NCBI RefSeq assembly: GCF_004208415.1
Contig: NZ_CP035758.1
Span: forward strand, 992,001-1,056,000
Source: Ktedonosporobacter rubrisoli
Lineage (GTDB): Bacteria; Chloroflexota; Ktedonobacteria; Ktedonobacterales; Ktedonobacteraceae
DNA: 64,000 nucleotides
Direction of reading: 5' to 3'
Both the position numbers and the translations under genes were made by a program. Of this stretch, positions 8,161 through 17,300 are shown piece by piece (within the stretch, counting starts at the first letter, position 1; each line of letters opens with the position of its first letter). Under the pieces are notes generated by a model. That model had not been told where the DNA came from and ran no database searches. It was given only the letters and a program-made list of their open reading frames with translations.

Positions 8161-9473
8161 ATGAAAAGCTCTTCTGAAGACAATATATTAGGAGTACATG
8201 ATATAGTGGAAGACCTGCAAGCATCCCAGGCAGGGATTCCGCTGCACAGAGGCCGGGTGACATATGACGCAGTTATCCTTGATGCTAAATTGCGCCAGGC
8301 CTTGATGACAACGCGCTCTCTGGGACGCCGAGGCAAACGGGTTGCGGCCCTGGAGACGACCAGCGCCATGGAAAAATCGAAGCATGTACCTACCTTCGCC
8401 TCACGCTGGTGTCAGCAAGCCGGGATTGTCCCCGCTTATGAGCAGCGCGCAGAGCCCTTCCTCGGCGCCTTAAGGCACTTTCTCGACCAGTATGGCGCAC
8501 GCGTCTTGATCAGCGCTTCAGACGGAACCATTGCCGTACTGCGCAAACATCGCGAGGAAATTGAGAAAAAGGGCACACGCCTCGCCCTACCAACAGAAGC
8601 GTCTCTGGCCATCGCCATCGATAAAAATCGTACTCTGGCCATCGCAGAAAACCTTGGGCTTGGCGTTCCCCGAGGAGTAAAGATCACAAGCCCTGGCGAT
8701 GTTAAGGCTGCGCTCAAGGAAATCGGCTTGCCCGCAGTGGTCAAGCCAACCGAATCCTGGCTATGGGGCGAAGGGCAAGGAAGCCGACTCACCTGTAAGC
8801 TGGTAACTACCGCCGAAGAAGCCCAGCGCGCGGTAAACGATTTAACTGCAGCAGGAGGCAGCGTCCTTTTCCAACATTTTCTCAGTGGGCGGCAGGAATC
8901 TATCAGCCTGTTCTATGTACGTGGCCAAACCTATGCTCGTTTCGCCCAATGGACCAGGCGCGCGCACCCGCCATTGGGGGAGTCTCCACCTATAGAGAAA
9001 GCATCGAGCTACCCACAGATACCACCACACAGGCCGAGCGCCTGATCAGAGAAATAGGGCTCGAAGGCTACTCGCAGATCCAGTTTCGGCGCGACAGCCG
9101 TGGCAAGCCGTATTTGATGGAGATCAATCCTCGCCTGACCTCGGGCGTCGAGATAGCCGTACGCGCGGGCATAGATTTTCCCTACCTGGTCTATCAATGG
9201 GCCAACGAAGAGCCCCTTATGCCCAGCCCTGGATATCGTACCGGCATGCGTATGCGCTACCTGGAAGGGGATTTGCTCACCACCCTGCAAACCATCGTTC
9301 AGCGCGGTCGGCCAGGAGTTACACCACCGCTGCAAGCCCTGCTGGAATTCCTTACCGACTTCTTTGTACCATCAGGTTACGATTACCTCGATTGGCAGGA
9401 TCTTGGACCAACTTGGGCAGCTATAGGAGAAATGGTAGATCACGTACAGTACCGGCTGAAGCACCATCTCTGA
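8161..9473 (+). pseudogene. ATP-grasp enzyme, interrupted by a frameshift at a G5 run
   Basis: The ATG at 8161 has AGGAG 4-5 bp upstream. The first frame runs to about 8980 (RVAALETT, PTEASLAIAIDKNRT, PAVVKPTESWLWGEGQGSR, FQHFLSGRQESIS) and encodes the N- and middle ATP-grasp lobes. The remainder (GGVSTYRES, QIQFRRDSRGKPYLMEINPRLTSG, with the metal-binding E-x-N-PR motif) is in the -1 frame to 9473. The break falls on GGGGG at 8976-8980: one more G, or a -1 slip, gives the conserved PPLGGVSTYRES. The rejoined protein would be about 437 aa, a carbamoyl-phosphate-synthase-like ligase that joins a carboxylate to an amine using ATP. The substrate is unknown and the gene stands alone. A sequencing error, phase variation or real inactivation are all possible. 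Confidence 0.75.
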
Positions 9474-9502
9474 CCGTCAAAATTAGCTTTCAATTCTACT
9501 CA

Positions 9503-9526
9503 ATGAAGCACAACGTTGTGCTTCAT
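9503..9526. promoter_or_regulatory. 24-bp perfect palindrome after the ATP-grasp gene
   Basis: ATGAAGCACAAC (9503-9514) is followed directly by its reverse complement (9515-9526), with no loop and no T-run. This suits a dimeric protein-binding site better than a terminator. It lies 30 bp past the ATP-grasp stop codon. Confidence 0.45.
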
Positions 9527-9999
9527 GAGCCTGCAAATGAGCTATCCGCCCGACTTCATATGCTCTTTTCGCATCTTAATATAGCTTTAAGCCCGCCAGG
9601 AATCAACAATAGCCTCATCAACACGTAGCATTCTTGCCACAGATCAGCTATAATGAATCTTAGCAATCAAATGCATAGCGCCATATCCTGAAATGGGGAA
9701 GAAGTATACCAGGCGCGGAGATCAAATAGCCTGCGTTGCCAAAAACACATCAGCCGGGGATCATGGCAAAAACTCTTTACTCGTTGGCCAGCTTTTGCCC
9801 ATAAAAGCCAAACAGATCATACTCTGGGGAAACACAGCTCCACCGCAAAGGGCCCTTTGCGACCAAAGTCAGTTCTGCATAAGAAGCTCGCCAATTGCTA
9901 GCTCTGCAAACGGGCAGAAGCTCATGAGACATTTTATCAGCGGCAGGAGAGGAGAATAGGCGAAGGCAGATTACATTCAGTTAGCTGCAGGTTCTGCAC
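9527..9999. other. gene-free stretch upstream of rho
   Basis: A short frame at 9693-9959 has no ribosome-binding site or recognisable domain. I find no riboswitch or tRNA. Confidence 0.4.
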
Positions 10000-10029
10000 T
10001 TGACATTCTGTGGTACATGCTGTTATACT
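10000..10029 (+). promoter_or_regulatory. probable rho promoter
   Basis: A consensus TTGACA (10000-10005) lies 18 bp before TATACT (10024-10029). It implies a rho leader of about 220 nt, which contains a GAAGGGC/GCCCTTC hairpin (10092-10117). A long leader would suit the autogenous attenuation known for rho in other bacteria. Confidence 0.65.
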
Positions 10030-10258
10030 AATGCTGACTCCGCGACAGGTATTTCTCCCATTTAGTAGTAACCCGTGCAATCTATGCTGTAGAAGGGCTG
10101 TACCTCTTTTGCCCTTCACGCAATGCCACAAAAGATTCAAAAAGGGTGAAAATTGTTCTCTATAATTACAGGCTATTTCCCACAAATCTTAAAAACCTCT
10201 ATAGGAAAAGGTAGAAAGGAGAATAGGCGTATTCAAATAGAAATCGCGCCTGAATACC

Positions 10259-11527
10259 GTGAATATCACTGAGTTAGAAGCAAGGACTGTCAGCGAGTTG
10301 CGAGAGCTGGCCCGCGATCTCGAACTCTCTGGTTACAGCACGCTGAAGAAGCAAGAGCTTATTTTCAGAATTTTGCAGGCCTACACCGAGCAGCAGGGGA
10401 ACATGTTCAGTGCAGGCGTCCTGGATATAGTTGAGGAGGGATTTGGCTTCCTGAGGCAGGAACATTTCTTGCCAGGCAATAAAGATGTCTACGTTTCACA
10501 ATCGCAGATTCGCCGTTTCGGCATGCGCGTAGGCGATATGATCTTTGGGCAGGTGCGGCCTCCCCGCGATAACGAGAAGTTCTACAGCTTGTTACGCGTC
10601 GAAGCCATCAATGGGCAGAACCCCGAAACGGGCAAACGCCGTCCATACTTTGACCATCTGACCCCCATCTCGCCGCGTGAACTTCTCAACCTGGAAACGA
10701 CAGGCTCCAACCTCTCCGGTCGCCTGATTAATCTTATCGCTCCTATTGGCCGAGGTCAGCGCGGCTTAATCGTCTCTCCTCCTAAGGCGGGCAAGACTAT
10801 TCTGTTAAAAACTATCGCGAACTCTATCACCACGAACTATGAAGATGTTCATCTCATGGTTGTCCTGATTGGCGAGCGCCCCGAGGAAGTCACCGATATG
10901 AAACAATCGGTAAAGGCCGAGCTTGTCAGTTCCACCTTCGATGAACCACCCGAGGCCCACATCTGGGTCGCAGAGATGGTCTTAGAGCGCGCTAAGCGCC
11001 TTGTGGAAAGCGGACGCGATGTGGTTGTACTGCTCGATAGCATTACACGCCTGAGCCGTGCCTACAACCTGTTTGTGCAACCGAGCGGGCGTACACTCTC
11101 GGGCGGCCTTGATCCAAGTGCCTTATTTCCACCCAAGCGTTTCTTTGGCGCTGCACGCAAGATCGAAGAGGGCGGCAGCCTTACAGTTATCGCTACCTGT
11201 CTTGTCGATACCGGGAGCCACATGGATAACGTGATCTACGAAGAGTTTAAAGGTACCGGCAATATGGAGCTTGTCCTCAATCGTAAGCTGGCCGAGCGCC
11301 GCATTTTCCCGGCTATCGATATATCTCTCTCCAGCACACGCCGCGAAGAGCTCTTGCTCGAAGAGAAGACCTTGCGCGCTGTGGTGACTATGCGCCGGAT
11401 GTTCTCAGCGCTAGCCGATCAGCCTGGGCGCAACGGTCAGGAAGCTACCGAGGCCCTTTTACAGCGTATGTCCAGAACCCATAATAACATGGAGTTTCTT
11501 GCTACCCTTAAAGCTGCACTCAAATGA
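10259..11527 (+). CDS. rho: transcription termination factor Rho
   Basis: 422 aa, the hexameric RNA-dependent ATPase that ends transcription. The GTG at 10259 gives the usual MNITELE start; a stop codon lies in frame just upstream and there is no strong Shine-Dalgarno. Domains in order: Rho N-terminal helical domain (1-45), cold-shock-like primary RNA-binding domain (50-118, GFGFLR), ATPase with P-loop SPPKAGKT (173-180), catalytic ERPEEVTDM (206-214), Walker [11 protein letters not shown] (254-263), then the Q-loop ([20 protein letters not shown]) and R-loop (GTGNMEL). The protein has the standard length without the large insertions of some high-GC Rho proteins. It has its own promoter and stands alone. 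Confidence 0.98.
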   Translation: MNITELEARTVSELRELARDLELSGYSTLKKQELIFRILQAYTEQQGNMFSAGVLDIVEEGFGFLRQEHFLPGNKDVYVSQSQIRRFGMRVGDMIFGQVRPPRDNEKFYSLLRVEAINGQNPETGKRRPYFDHLTPISPRELLNLETTGSNLSGRLINLIAPIGRGQRGLIVSPPKAGKTILLKTIANSITTNYEDVHLMVVLIGERPEEVTDMKQSVKAELVSSTFDEPPEAHIWVAEMVLERAKRLVESGRDVVVLLDSITRLSRAYNLFVQPSGRTLSGGLDPSALFPPKRFFGAARKIEEGGSLTVIATCLVDTGSHMDNVIYEEFKGTGNMELVLNRKLAERRIFPAIDISLSSTRREELLLEEKTLRAVVTMRRMFSALADQPGRNGQEATEALLQRMSRTHNNMEFLATLKAALK

Positions 11528-12026
11528 AGCGTTATCTAAAGTCTTACTCTAAAAGTTTTTATATATTTGAGGTTATTCTATGATATAATACCTTCGCGCC
11601 TGCTCTGGCGCTTCCCCGCTTGTAACACTATTCTTGAACTAGCATGGCCCAAACGACCTTTGGGCCTATCACTCTTGCTCCAGAATGCCTCAAATGTCCT
11701 CTTTGCTGCTACTACCCCGCTATGAAAGGTCAGACTTTGCGCTACTTACAGTATGCCTCAGATAAGATCTGACATTTCCACACAAAGAAAGACTCTCCCT
11801 TTTCCGCGCTGGCAAAGTCACTGTCTGAGTGCGCTGCTCTGGCTTCGTGATATGCGCAATCGTTTAACAGGGCATCCATGAACCATCAATAGCATCCATA
11901 TACACAACAGAATACTAGACAAGTCTGGCGAGCAAAGCTATACTGAGAGACATATTTTCCTCATAAAGGTCTAAGGATGTGCCCTGTACTTAAGGCCGTA
12001 TAAATTAACATAAATATGAATGAAGA
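11528..12026. other. gene-free stretch with a strong hairpin
   Basis: No gene. GGCCCAAA (11646-11653) and TTTGGGCC (11659-11666) form a perfect 8-bp stem with a 5-nt loop; no T-run follows. TATAAT occurs at 11584-11589, but without a well-spaced -35. The hairpin may mark the 3' end of rho mRNA. Confidence 0.4.
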
Positions 12027-12887
12027 ATGTCAGAACCAAAAGAGCATCCCAGCACCTATTTCGTGCAAAATCGGGCCAACGAAGAAGAGCTGACCCGCCT
12101 TTGCTTGCAAGATAAAATGCTTACTACGGCGATGGGCGGAGTGCTAACTGAACAGTCCAACCCGGCAAGTTTGCAGGCCGTACTCGATATAGGCTCAGGG
12201 CCAGGAAACTGGCTTATCGAACTTGCCCTAACATATCCTGGAATCAAGCGCCTGGAAGGTGTGGATGTCAGCGCACGCATGGTCGAATATGCTCGTAAGC
12301 AAGCTTCACTTGCTCAGCTAGAAGATCGCCTCCACTTCTCGATGATGGATGCTCTGCGGATGCTAGAGTTTCGGACAGGCTCCTTTGATCTGGTCAATTT
12401 GCGTCTGGGGATGAGCTTTTTGCGCACCTGGGATTGGCCAAAGATGATCTGGGAAATGAGCCGCGTTTGCCGCCAGGGAGGCACCATCCGTATAACGGAA
12501 GGGAAGGTTTTCGAATGTAACACCCCTGCCCTGAGCCAGCTCAGGGACTTGCTTCTACGTGCAGGTGCGCATGCAGGCCATTTCACTACCACCCGACAGC
12601 AAGGCTTTCTCGGTCATATAGAGCCACCATTGCGCCAGCAAGGAATAGGAACGCTACACAAACAGCCTATACATATGCTCTATCAGGCAAATACCGCGCA
12701 AGGAGAGCTTATGATCCAGGATATGCGCCATGTTTTTCGGACAGGGCTGCCATTCCTGCGCAAATGGATACGGCTTCCCACTGACTACGAAGCCATCTAC
12801 GAGCAGGCGCTCGCCGAGATGCAGCAGCCTGGGTTTGTGACCACCTGGGATCTGCTCACCTTCTGGGGCCATCCCCCATCTCGGTAA
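12027..12887 (+). CDS. class I SAM-dependent methyltransferase
   Basis: 286 aa. Motif I, VLDIGSGPGNW, lies at about residues 53-63; GVDVS follows with the acidic residue that binds SAM ribose, then MDAL and FDLVNLRLGMSFL (motifs II-III). It transfers a methyl group from S-adenosylmethionine to an unidentified acceptor. It is the same general type as the gene at 36034, with a similar N-terminal lead-in. Start at ATG 12027; no good Shine-Dalgarno is visible. A SnoaL-like protein follows 50 bp downstream on the same strand, a pairing seen in secondary metabolism, though nothing else here indicates a biosynthetic cluster. Confidence 0.85.
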   Translation: MSEPKEHPSTYFVQNRANEEELTRLCLQDKMLTTAMGGVLTEQSNPASLQAVLDIGSGPGNWLIELALTYPGIKRLEGVDVSARMVEYARKQASLAQLEDRLHFSMMDALRMLEFRTGSFDLVNLRLGMSFLRTWDWPKMIWEMSRVCRQGGTIRITEGKVFECNTPALSQLRDLLLRAGAHAGHFTTTRQQGFLGHIEPPLRQQGIGTLHKQPIHMLYQANTAQGELMIQDMRHVFRTGLPFLRKWIRLPTDYEAIYEQALAEMQQPGFVTTWDLLTFWGHPPSR

Positions 12888-12937
12888 TTTGTTCTCTCAC
12901 AAACTGTATGGTTCAGAGAAAGCAGGATAAGGCGGAC

Positions 12938-13312
12938 ATGACAGATACAGCTTCTAATACCAAAGAGAGCATGCAAAAGATCGTAAATATTTTCACAACT
13001 GGCGATCTTTCTGAGGTTGCTTCGCTTTTCTCTTCTACATACATTGATCATCAACGACCGCCCTGGCTCACTATAGATGGCCCCGAGGAATTTAAACACA
13101 TTGTTCTAGGAGCCAGAAAGGCTCTGCCTAATCTGCGCGTGACTATCGAAGATTGCATCGCAGAGGGTAATGCTATTGCCGCGCGTCTCCATTGGTACAG
13201 TACACAACCAGGAGGGAAAAAAATTGAGCGCGAAACTATCGATATGCTTCGTTTCGCTCAGGGAAAAGTGATCGAGCACTGGGGAGCAGAAACATGGAGA
13301 AAAGAGGGCTAG
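12938..13312 (+). CDS. SnoaL-like ester cyclase / NTF2-fold protein
   Basis: 124 aa from the ATG at 12938 (AAGGCGG just upstream); an ATG 30 bp earlier lacks a ribosome-binding site. It shows the SnoaL pattern: an N-terminal helix with F..GDL, YIDHQRP, a middle ALPNLRVTIEDCIAEGNAIAARL, and C-terminal HWGAETW. SnoaL relatives close polyketide rings by aldol condensation, but most small stand-alone members have no known role. It probably shares a transcript with the upstream methyltransferase. A decayed relative of this fold is found at 27544-27660. Confidence 0.75.
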   Translation: MTDTASNTKESMQKIVNIFTTGDLSEVASLFSSTYIDHQRPPWLTIDGPEEFKHIVLGARKALPNLRVTIEDCIAEGNAIAARLHWYSTQPGGKKIERETIDMLRFAQGKVIEHWGAETWRKEG

Positions 13313-13333
13313 CACTTTGTAAACCGCACTTAT

Positions 13334-13393
13334 AATCGCTTCATCAGCGCTCTCCGAAAGCACAAGCCATCTATCAGCGCTCAAGCTCACAGC
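13334..13393 (-). pseudogene. 60-bp fragment copied from the WD40 kinase gene
   Basis: These 60 bases match 14713-14772, inside the last WD40 repeat of the kinase gene, at 56 of 60 positions. Read on the minus strand they give AVSLSADRWLVLSESADEA against AVSLSADRRLVLSGSADGA. There is no surrounding open gene. It looks like a recent short duplication landing just upstream of a TetR promoter. Confidence 0.8.
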
Positions 13394-13410
13394 AATACTA
13401 GCGAATTGTC

Positions 13411-13439
13411 CTTGACATTTTAGTACGATCGTACTAAAA
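13411..13439 (+). promoter_or_regulatory. TetR promoter overlaid by a 24-bp perfect palindrome
   Basis: TTGACA (13411-13416) and TAAAAT (13434-13439) are exactly 17 bp apart. The palindrome 13416-13439 (half-site ATTTTAGTACGA, then its complement) covers the whole spacer and the -10, ideal for repression by the TetR encoded at 13447. The -10 ends 7 bp before the start codon, so the mRNA should be leaderless or nearly so. Confidence 0.8.
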
Positions 13440-13446
13440 TAGAAGC

Positions 13447-14031
13447 ATGGCAAAGACGAAACAGCGCATTATCGCAGAAGCCATCAGGATACTAGCGACA
13501 TCGGGCTATGCTCAGTTCTCGATTGGAGAAGTGGCTACTGCTCTTGGGGTCAGCAAGGGCGTCATCCATTATCATTTTCCAGAAAAAACCAGCTTATTGC
13601 GGGCTATTGTGGAAGACTTTTATCAGCGAGCAGCTGAGTATATGGGCGCTCATATGCGATTGGATACTTCAGCAGCTGAGGTACTTCGCTCTTATATTGA
13701 AACCAATCTCACCTTTGTCGCAGAGAACCGCACTGCTGCGGTTGCTACCACCAGCATCATTTTGAATGCTCGCGATAGGGAAGGAAACCCGATCTTTCAA
13801 GATACGAGTGGCGACATTTATCAGCCATTGATCGAAATATTCACCTATGGCCAGCAGATAGATGGAAGTTTTCGCAAATTTGATCGTCAGTTGATGGCCA
13901 CAATTCTGCGCAGCGCCATCGATACCGCAGCCCAATTAGTTCTTCACAACTCGGCAGCTGAAAATGCAGCCTTGCTTCAAGAGATAGTTACCACATTCGA
14001 TTTAGCAACGAGGAGAAACTCTGATGAGTAA
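13447..14031 (+). CDS. TetR/AcrR-family regulator, probably self-repressing
   Basis: 194 aa. HTH at residues about 5-50: RIIAEAIRILATSGY, then SIGEVATALGVSKGVIHYHF. The C-terminal domain is of the common TetR ligand-binding type with no assignable ligand. There is no Shine-Dalgarno, and the promoter's -10 ends 7 bp upstream, consistent with leaderless translation. The perfect palindrome over the promoter is the likely operator. The gene overlaps the next one (80-aa membrane protein) by 8 bp, so the two are translationally coupled and presumably co-regulated. Confidence 0.9.
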   Translation: MAKTKQRIIAEAIRILATSGYAQFSIGEVATALGVSKGVIHYHFPEKTSLLRAIVEDFYQRAAEYMGAHMRLDTSAAEVLRSYIETNLTFVAENRTAAVATTSIILNARDREGNPIFQDTSGDIYQPLIEIFTYGQQIDGSFRKFDRQLMATILRSAIDTAAQLVLHNSAAENAALLQEIVTTFDLATRRNSDE

Positions 14032-14266
14032 AACTACTAACGATACCTTACGTATTATTGGCATTGTTATCGCCTTAGCGAGTTTATCGGGGATTGTCCG
14101 TCCACTGTTTAGTCTCTTTTCGCATGCTCCAGTCGTCTTCTGGTTTTTCGGGATTATTCCCGATGGGATAGGCCCCTTAATCATCTGGATTGTGCTTCTG
14201 ATAGTCGGGCTTGTCTTGATTGGTAAGACCAAAGAAATCAAAGATGATGCGGGAAATACTCATTAA
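14024..14266 (+). CDS. small two-helix membrane protein, coupled to TetR
   Basis: 80 aa. The ATG overlaps the end of the TetR gene, with GAGGAGA about 6 bp upstream. Two hydrophobic segments, at about residues 10-29 and 34-68 (the second long enough to contain a re-entrant turn), are followed by a charged tail, KTKEIKDDAGNTH. The family is not recognised. Coupling to a repressor suggests a membrane stress or efflux accessory role; this is inference only. Confidence 0.65.
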   Translation: MSKTTNDTLRIIGIVIALASLSGIVRPLFSLFSHAPVVFWFFGIIPDGIGPLIIWIVLLIVGLVLIGKTKEIKDDAGNTH

Positions 14267-14384
14267 CCCTCTCGACAAGCGCAAGCCGATAGCCCTCCCA
14301 ACGAGTTGCCGGATCAGCATCCAACAGCAAGGGAGTGGATGCTGAGGGGAATTTTTTCCTTTCGGCAAGCTTGCGCACAGCTCC

Positions 14385-17300
14385 TCAATCTGGGCCAGGA
14401 TTGGCAAGCAGCCCTTGCCATCCGGCAGTTAGAGCACCTAACTTGCGCCGCACGCCCTCTGGCCGTAGCCAGCCATAGCCGGCATATTGCAGGCTCCATA
14501 TTAACCGTTGAAAATCTTTCTCATTCCAGATAGGCTTGCCCTGCCGCTGGCAGCATTTCAGTAGCTCTTGTTGCGTGGGCTGGCGCTCTGCCGATAGCTC
14601 ACCGGCGTAGGGCGTGTGCAAGGTAAGAAAAGTGCTCAGGTAGGGCAAAGCCGTATCATCCCAGGGCATCAGATCATGCGCCTCAAGCTCCCAATCGAGC
14701 TCCCAGAGCTTCATCGCTCCATCAGCGCTCCCCGAAAGCACAAGCCGCCTATCAGCGCTCAAGCTCACAGCAGTCACCACATCGCTATGCCCTTCAACCA
14801 CCCTTATACACTCAGCACTGGCCACATCCCATATGCGCAGCGTCTTATCGCTGCTCCCAGAAACCACAATACGCTTATCAAAGCTGAGACAAACCGAGGT
14901 CACGCTTCCTTCATGGCCACGCAAAATAGCCAGGCATTCCGCGTCAGCCGTTCTCCATACGCGGATTGTTCCATCAGTGCTCCCCGAGACAGCCAGGCTT
15001 CCGTCAAAGCTCAGATAGACGCTGGTAATTGCCCCGCGATGACCCGGCAAAACACAAAGGCAGCTTCCAGCGGCTACATCCCAGAGATAGACGCAGCTAT
15101 CTTCACCACCAGAGATAGCCAGGCGCCCATCAGAGCTTACATAGACGCTTAATGCCGGCCCATAATGGAAACCCTGCATCTTATGCACAAGCAGGCCACG
15201 GCTCGTCTCCCACAGCGAGAGCGTACCATCCGCGTGTCCGGCAAAAGCAAAACGCCCCTCAAAAGAGAGACTGATCGCCAGGACTTTTTCGGCATCCCCA
15301 ATTGTCTGCAAACATTGCCCGCTCTTTACATGCCATAAGCGCAGGTTTCCGTCCTCACGACTGGAAAGAAATAATTGTCCATTACCGCTCAAGCTCAACG
15401 CTAGCTTACTATCCCAATGCCCCATTTCATCGTGTACACAAGTCTTTATTTTTTTCCCTTTTTTCATATCCCATATATGTATTTCATTATCCATACGCAT
15501 TGAGAAGGCCAGCTGCCCATCAGAACTTAAGCAGGCAGCTTTGATAGAGCCAGAATGATCAAGCGCTGAAGAAGGCCCGCGCTCATCAAGAGTTTGGAGC
15601 AAGCGATGCGTAAGCAGGCTGCGCCTCTGACAGAAGCGTGCAAGCTGTTGCCAGGCCTCTATATAAGCGGGAGAGCGCTCATAGCCGGGCAAGGCACGCA
15701 CAGTTTGCAGAGCCTTGAGCGCCTCGGCAAACTGACTGTTACATAGCGCCATCCCGGCTTGATAGAGCAGGCTACGTGCCTGCATCTCTACGCGCGCAGC
15801 CTCAGCGGAAACGGTCAGGCGCGCAAGCTGCAAAGTGCCGGCGAACGTCATCGCGTAGAGCCGACGTATGAGCATAATTTCCGAGCCCAGAAGTGCAATA
15901 AAGTCATCATCTAACATCTTGCCTGACCAGCCGGGCGCAAAAGTACGTAGGCAGCGCCCACTCGCCAATTCCCACAGACGAGTAATGCCCCGTTCATCTC
16001 TTGAGCAGGCCCACTTGCCACAAGAAGACAGGCTGATAGCCTGGATCTGTCCGCTCACCTGGATACATTGGAGACATTGACCCGCCGCGACGTCCCACAA
16101 TTTCAGCTCACCTTGAGCGTTCGCGACAAACAGCAGATCTCCAGAAGAGCTGAGATCAAGGGCTGTGACCTGTGCGGTTTCGGGCAAATGATCCCGTATG
16201 CTAGCCGTGGAGACCTCCCACAGGACGATTCCCTCTTCAGCATAGCCAGCCGCCAGGCTCCCATCTCCGCTCAGCCCCATAGCCTTGCCCTGCCAATCCA
16301 GCGTAGCCAGACACTGACCCTTCTCAACTTCCCACAACTGAGCAGCACCATCTGCATCGCTTATCAGGAGCAAACGGCCATCATAGCTCCAGCTGGCAGC
16401 CCAAAAACCAGAGGTTGGGAGAATACGCAGATCGCGGCCCGTCGCGATCTTCCATAGGCGCAGCATACCGCTCTGATGAGGGTAGAGCACAAAGCGACCA
16501 TCCGGGCTGATGCTACCGGGCAAGGACTGACTATGCACCGAAACTTTATGCAATTTGCGCCCCATCTCTACGTTCCAGATGCCCAGGGCAAATTCAGCAG
16601 ATCGGTTTGGGCGGCTAGAGCCGGAAGGTGAAAGCGCGGGGCTGCGTTCACCTCCTTGCGCCGGTTCCGGGTGAGCGGGCTGAACGTAACGTTCAAGCGA
16701 GAGGGCAAATTTGCCATCCCGGCTTACATCTATAAAGCTTTCCGCCTCGCTACGCAAGGCACGCAGATGCTCTCTGCGCAGCTTCATGTAGTGCTGAGCG
16801 ATCTCTAGTAAGCGTTGCACACCGGCATTCTCAGGAAATTGCTCATCTATATCCTTCAATAAAGTGAGGGCTGCCGTGGGATTATCCTGCTCTAAATAGA
16901 TCTGGGCCAGCATGCACCCCAGTTGTCCACGTTTATATTCAGGGATGGCAACACCGCTTAAATGCTGGATAAGGGCTTCATCGCTCTGGCCGGCCTGCCG
17001 CCAGGATAGAAGGCCCAGATTATAATATGCCTCAATATGATTTGGATCAGCCTCTAAAGCTTGTTGCCACATTTGCCTGGAGCTGGCATAGGTGGTTTGT
17101 CGGCTCGCTGGAGCGATCGCGACGCGCCCGACGTGGGCCGCCGGGCTCGCATTTTCCGAAGTTGCTGGATCGTCAGTAGGAGCAGCTTGCGGCTCAGCAG
17201 CGGGTGCCTCAAGATCGGTGAGGGCGACTGCGCGATTATTGAGATGATCGGCAAGAAAGGCAAAGGGCGAGAGATAACTACCGAAATAAGCAGAGCCAAC

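Noticed and set aside
8976..8980. Programmed -1 frameshift as a certain explanation for the ATP-grasp break
   Set aside because: A slip at GGGGG would work, but I see no heptamer of the standard X-XXY-YYZ type and no clear downstream pseudoknot, so it is kept only as an alternative.
9693..9959. 88-aa frame upstream of rho
   Set aside because: No ribosome-binding site, no domain, unusual composition; treated as non-coding.
11567..11589. Promoter TTGAGG...TATAAT after rho
   Set aside because: The spacer is only 11 bp, too short for a sigma-70-type promoter.
14616..15152. 178-aa plus-strand frame with repeated phrases
   Set aside because: The repetition is the reverse strand of the WD40 repeats.
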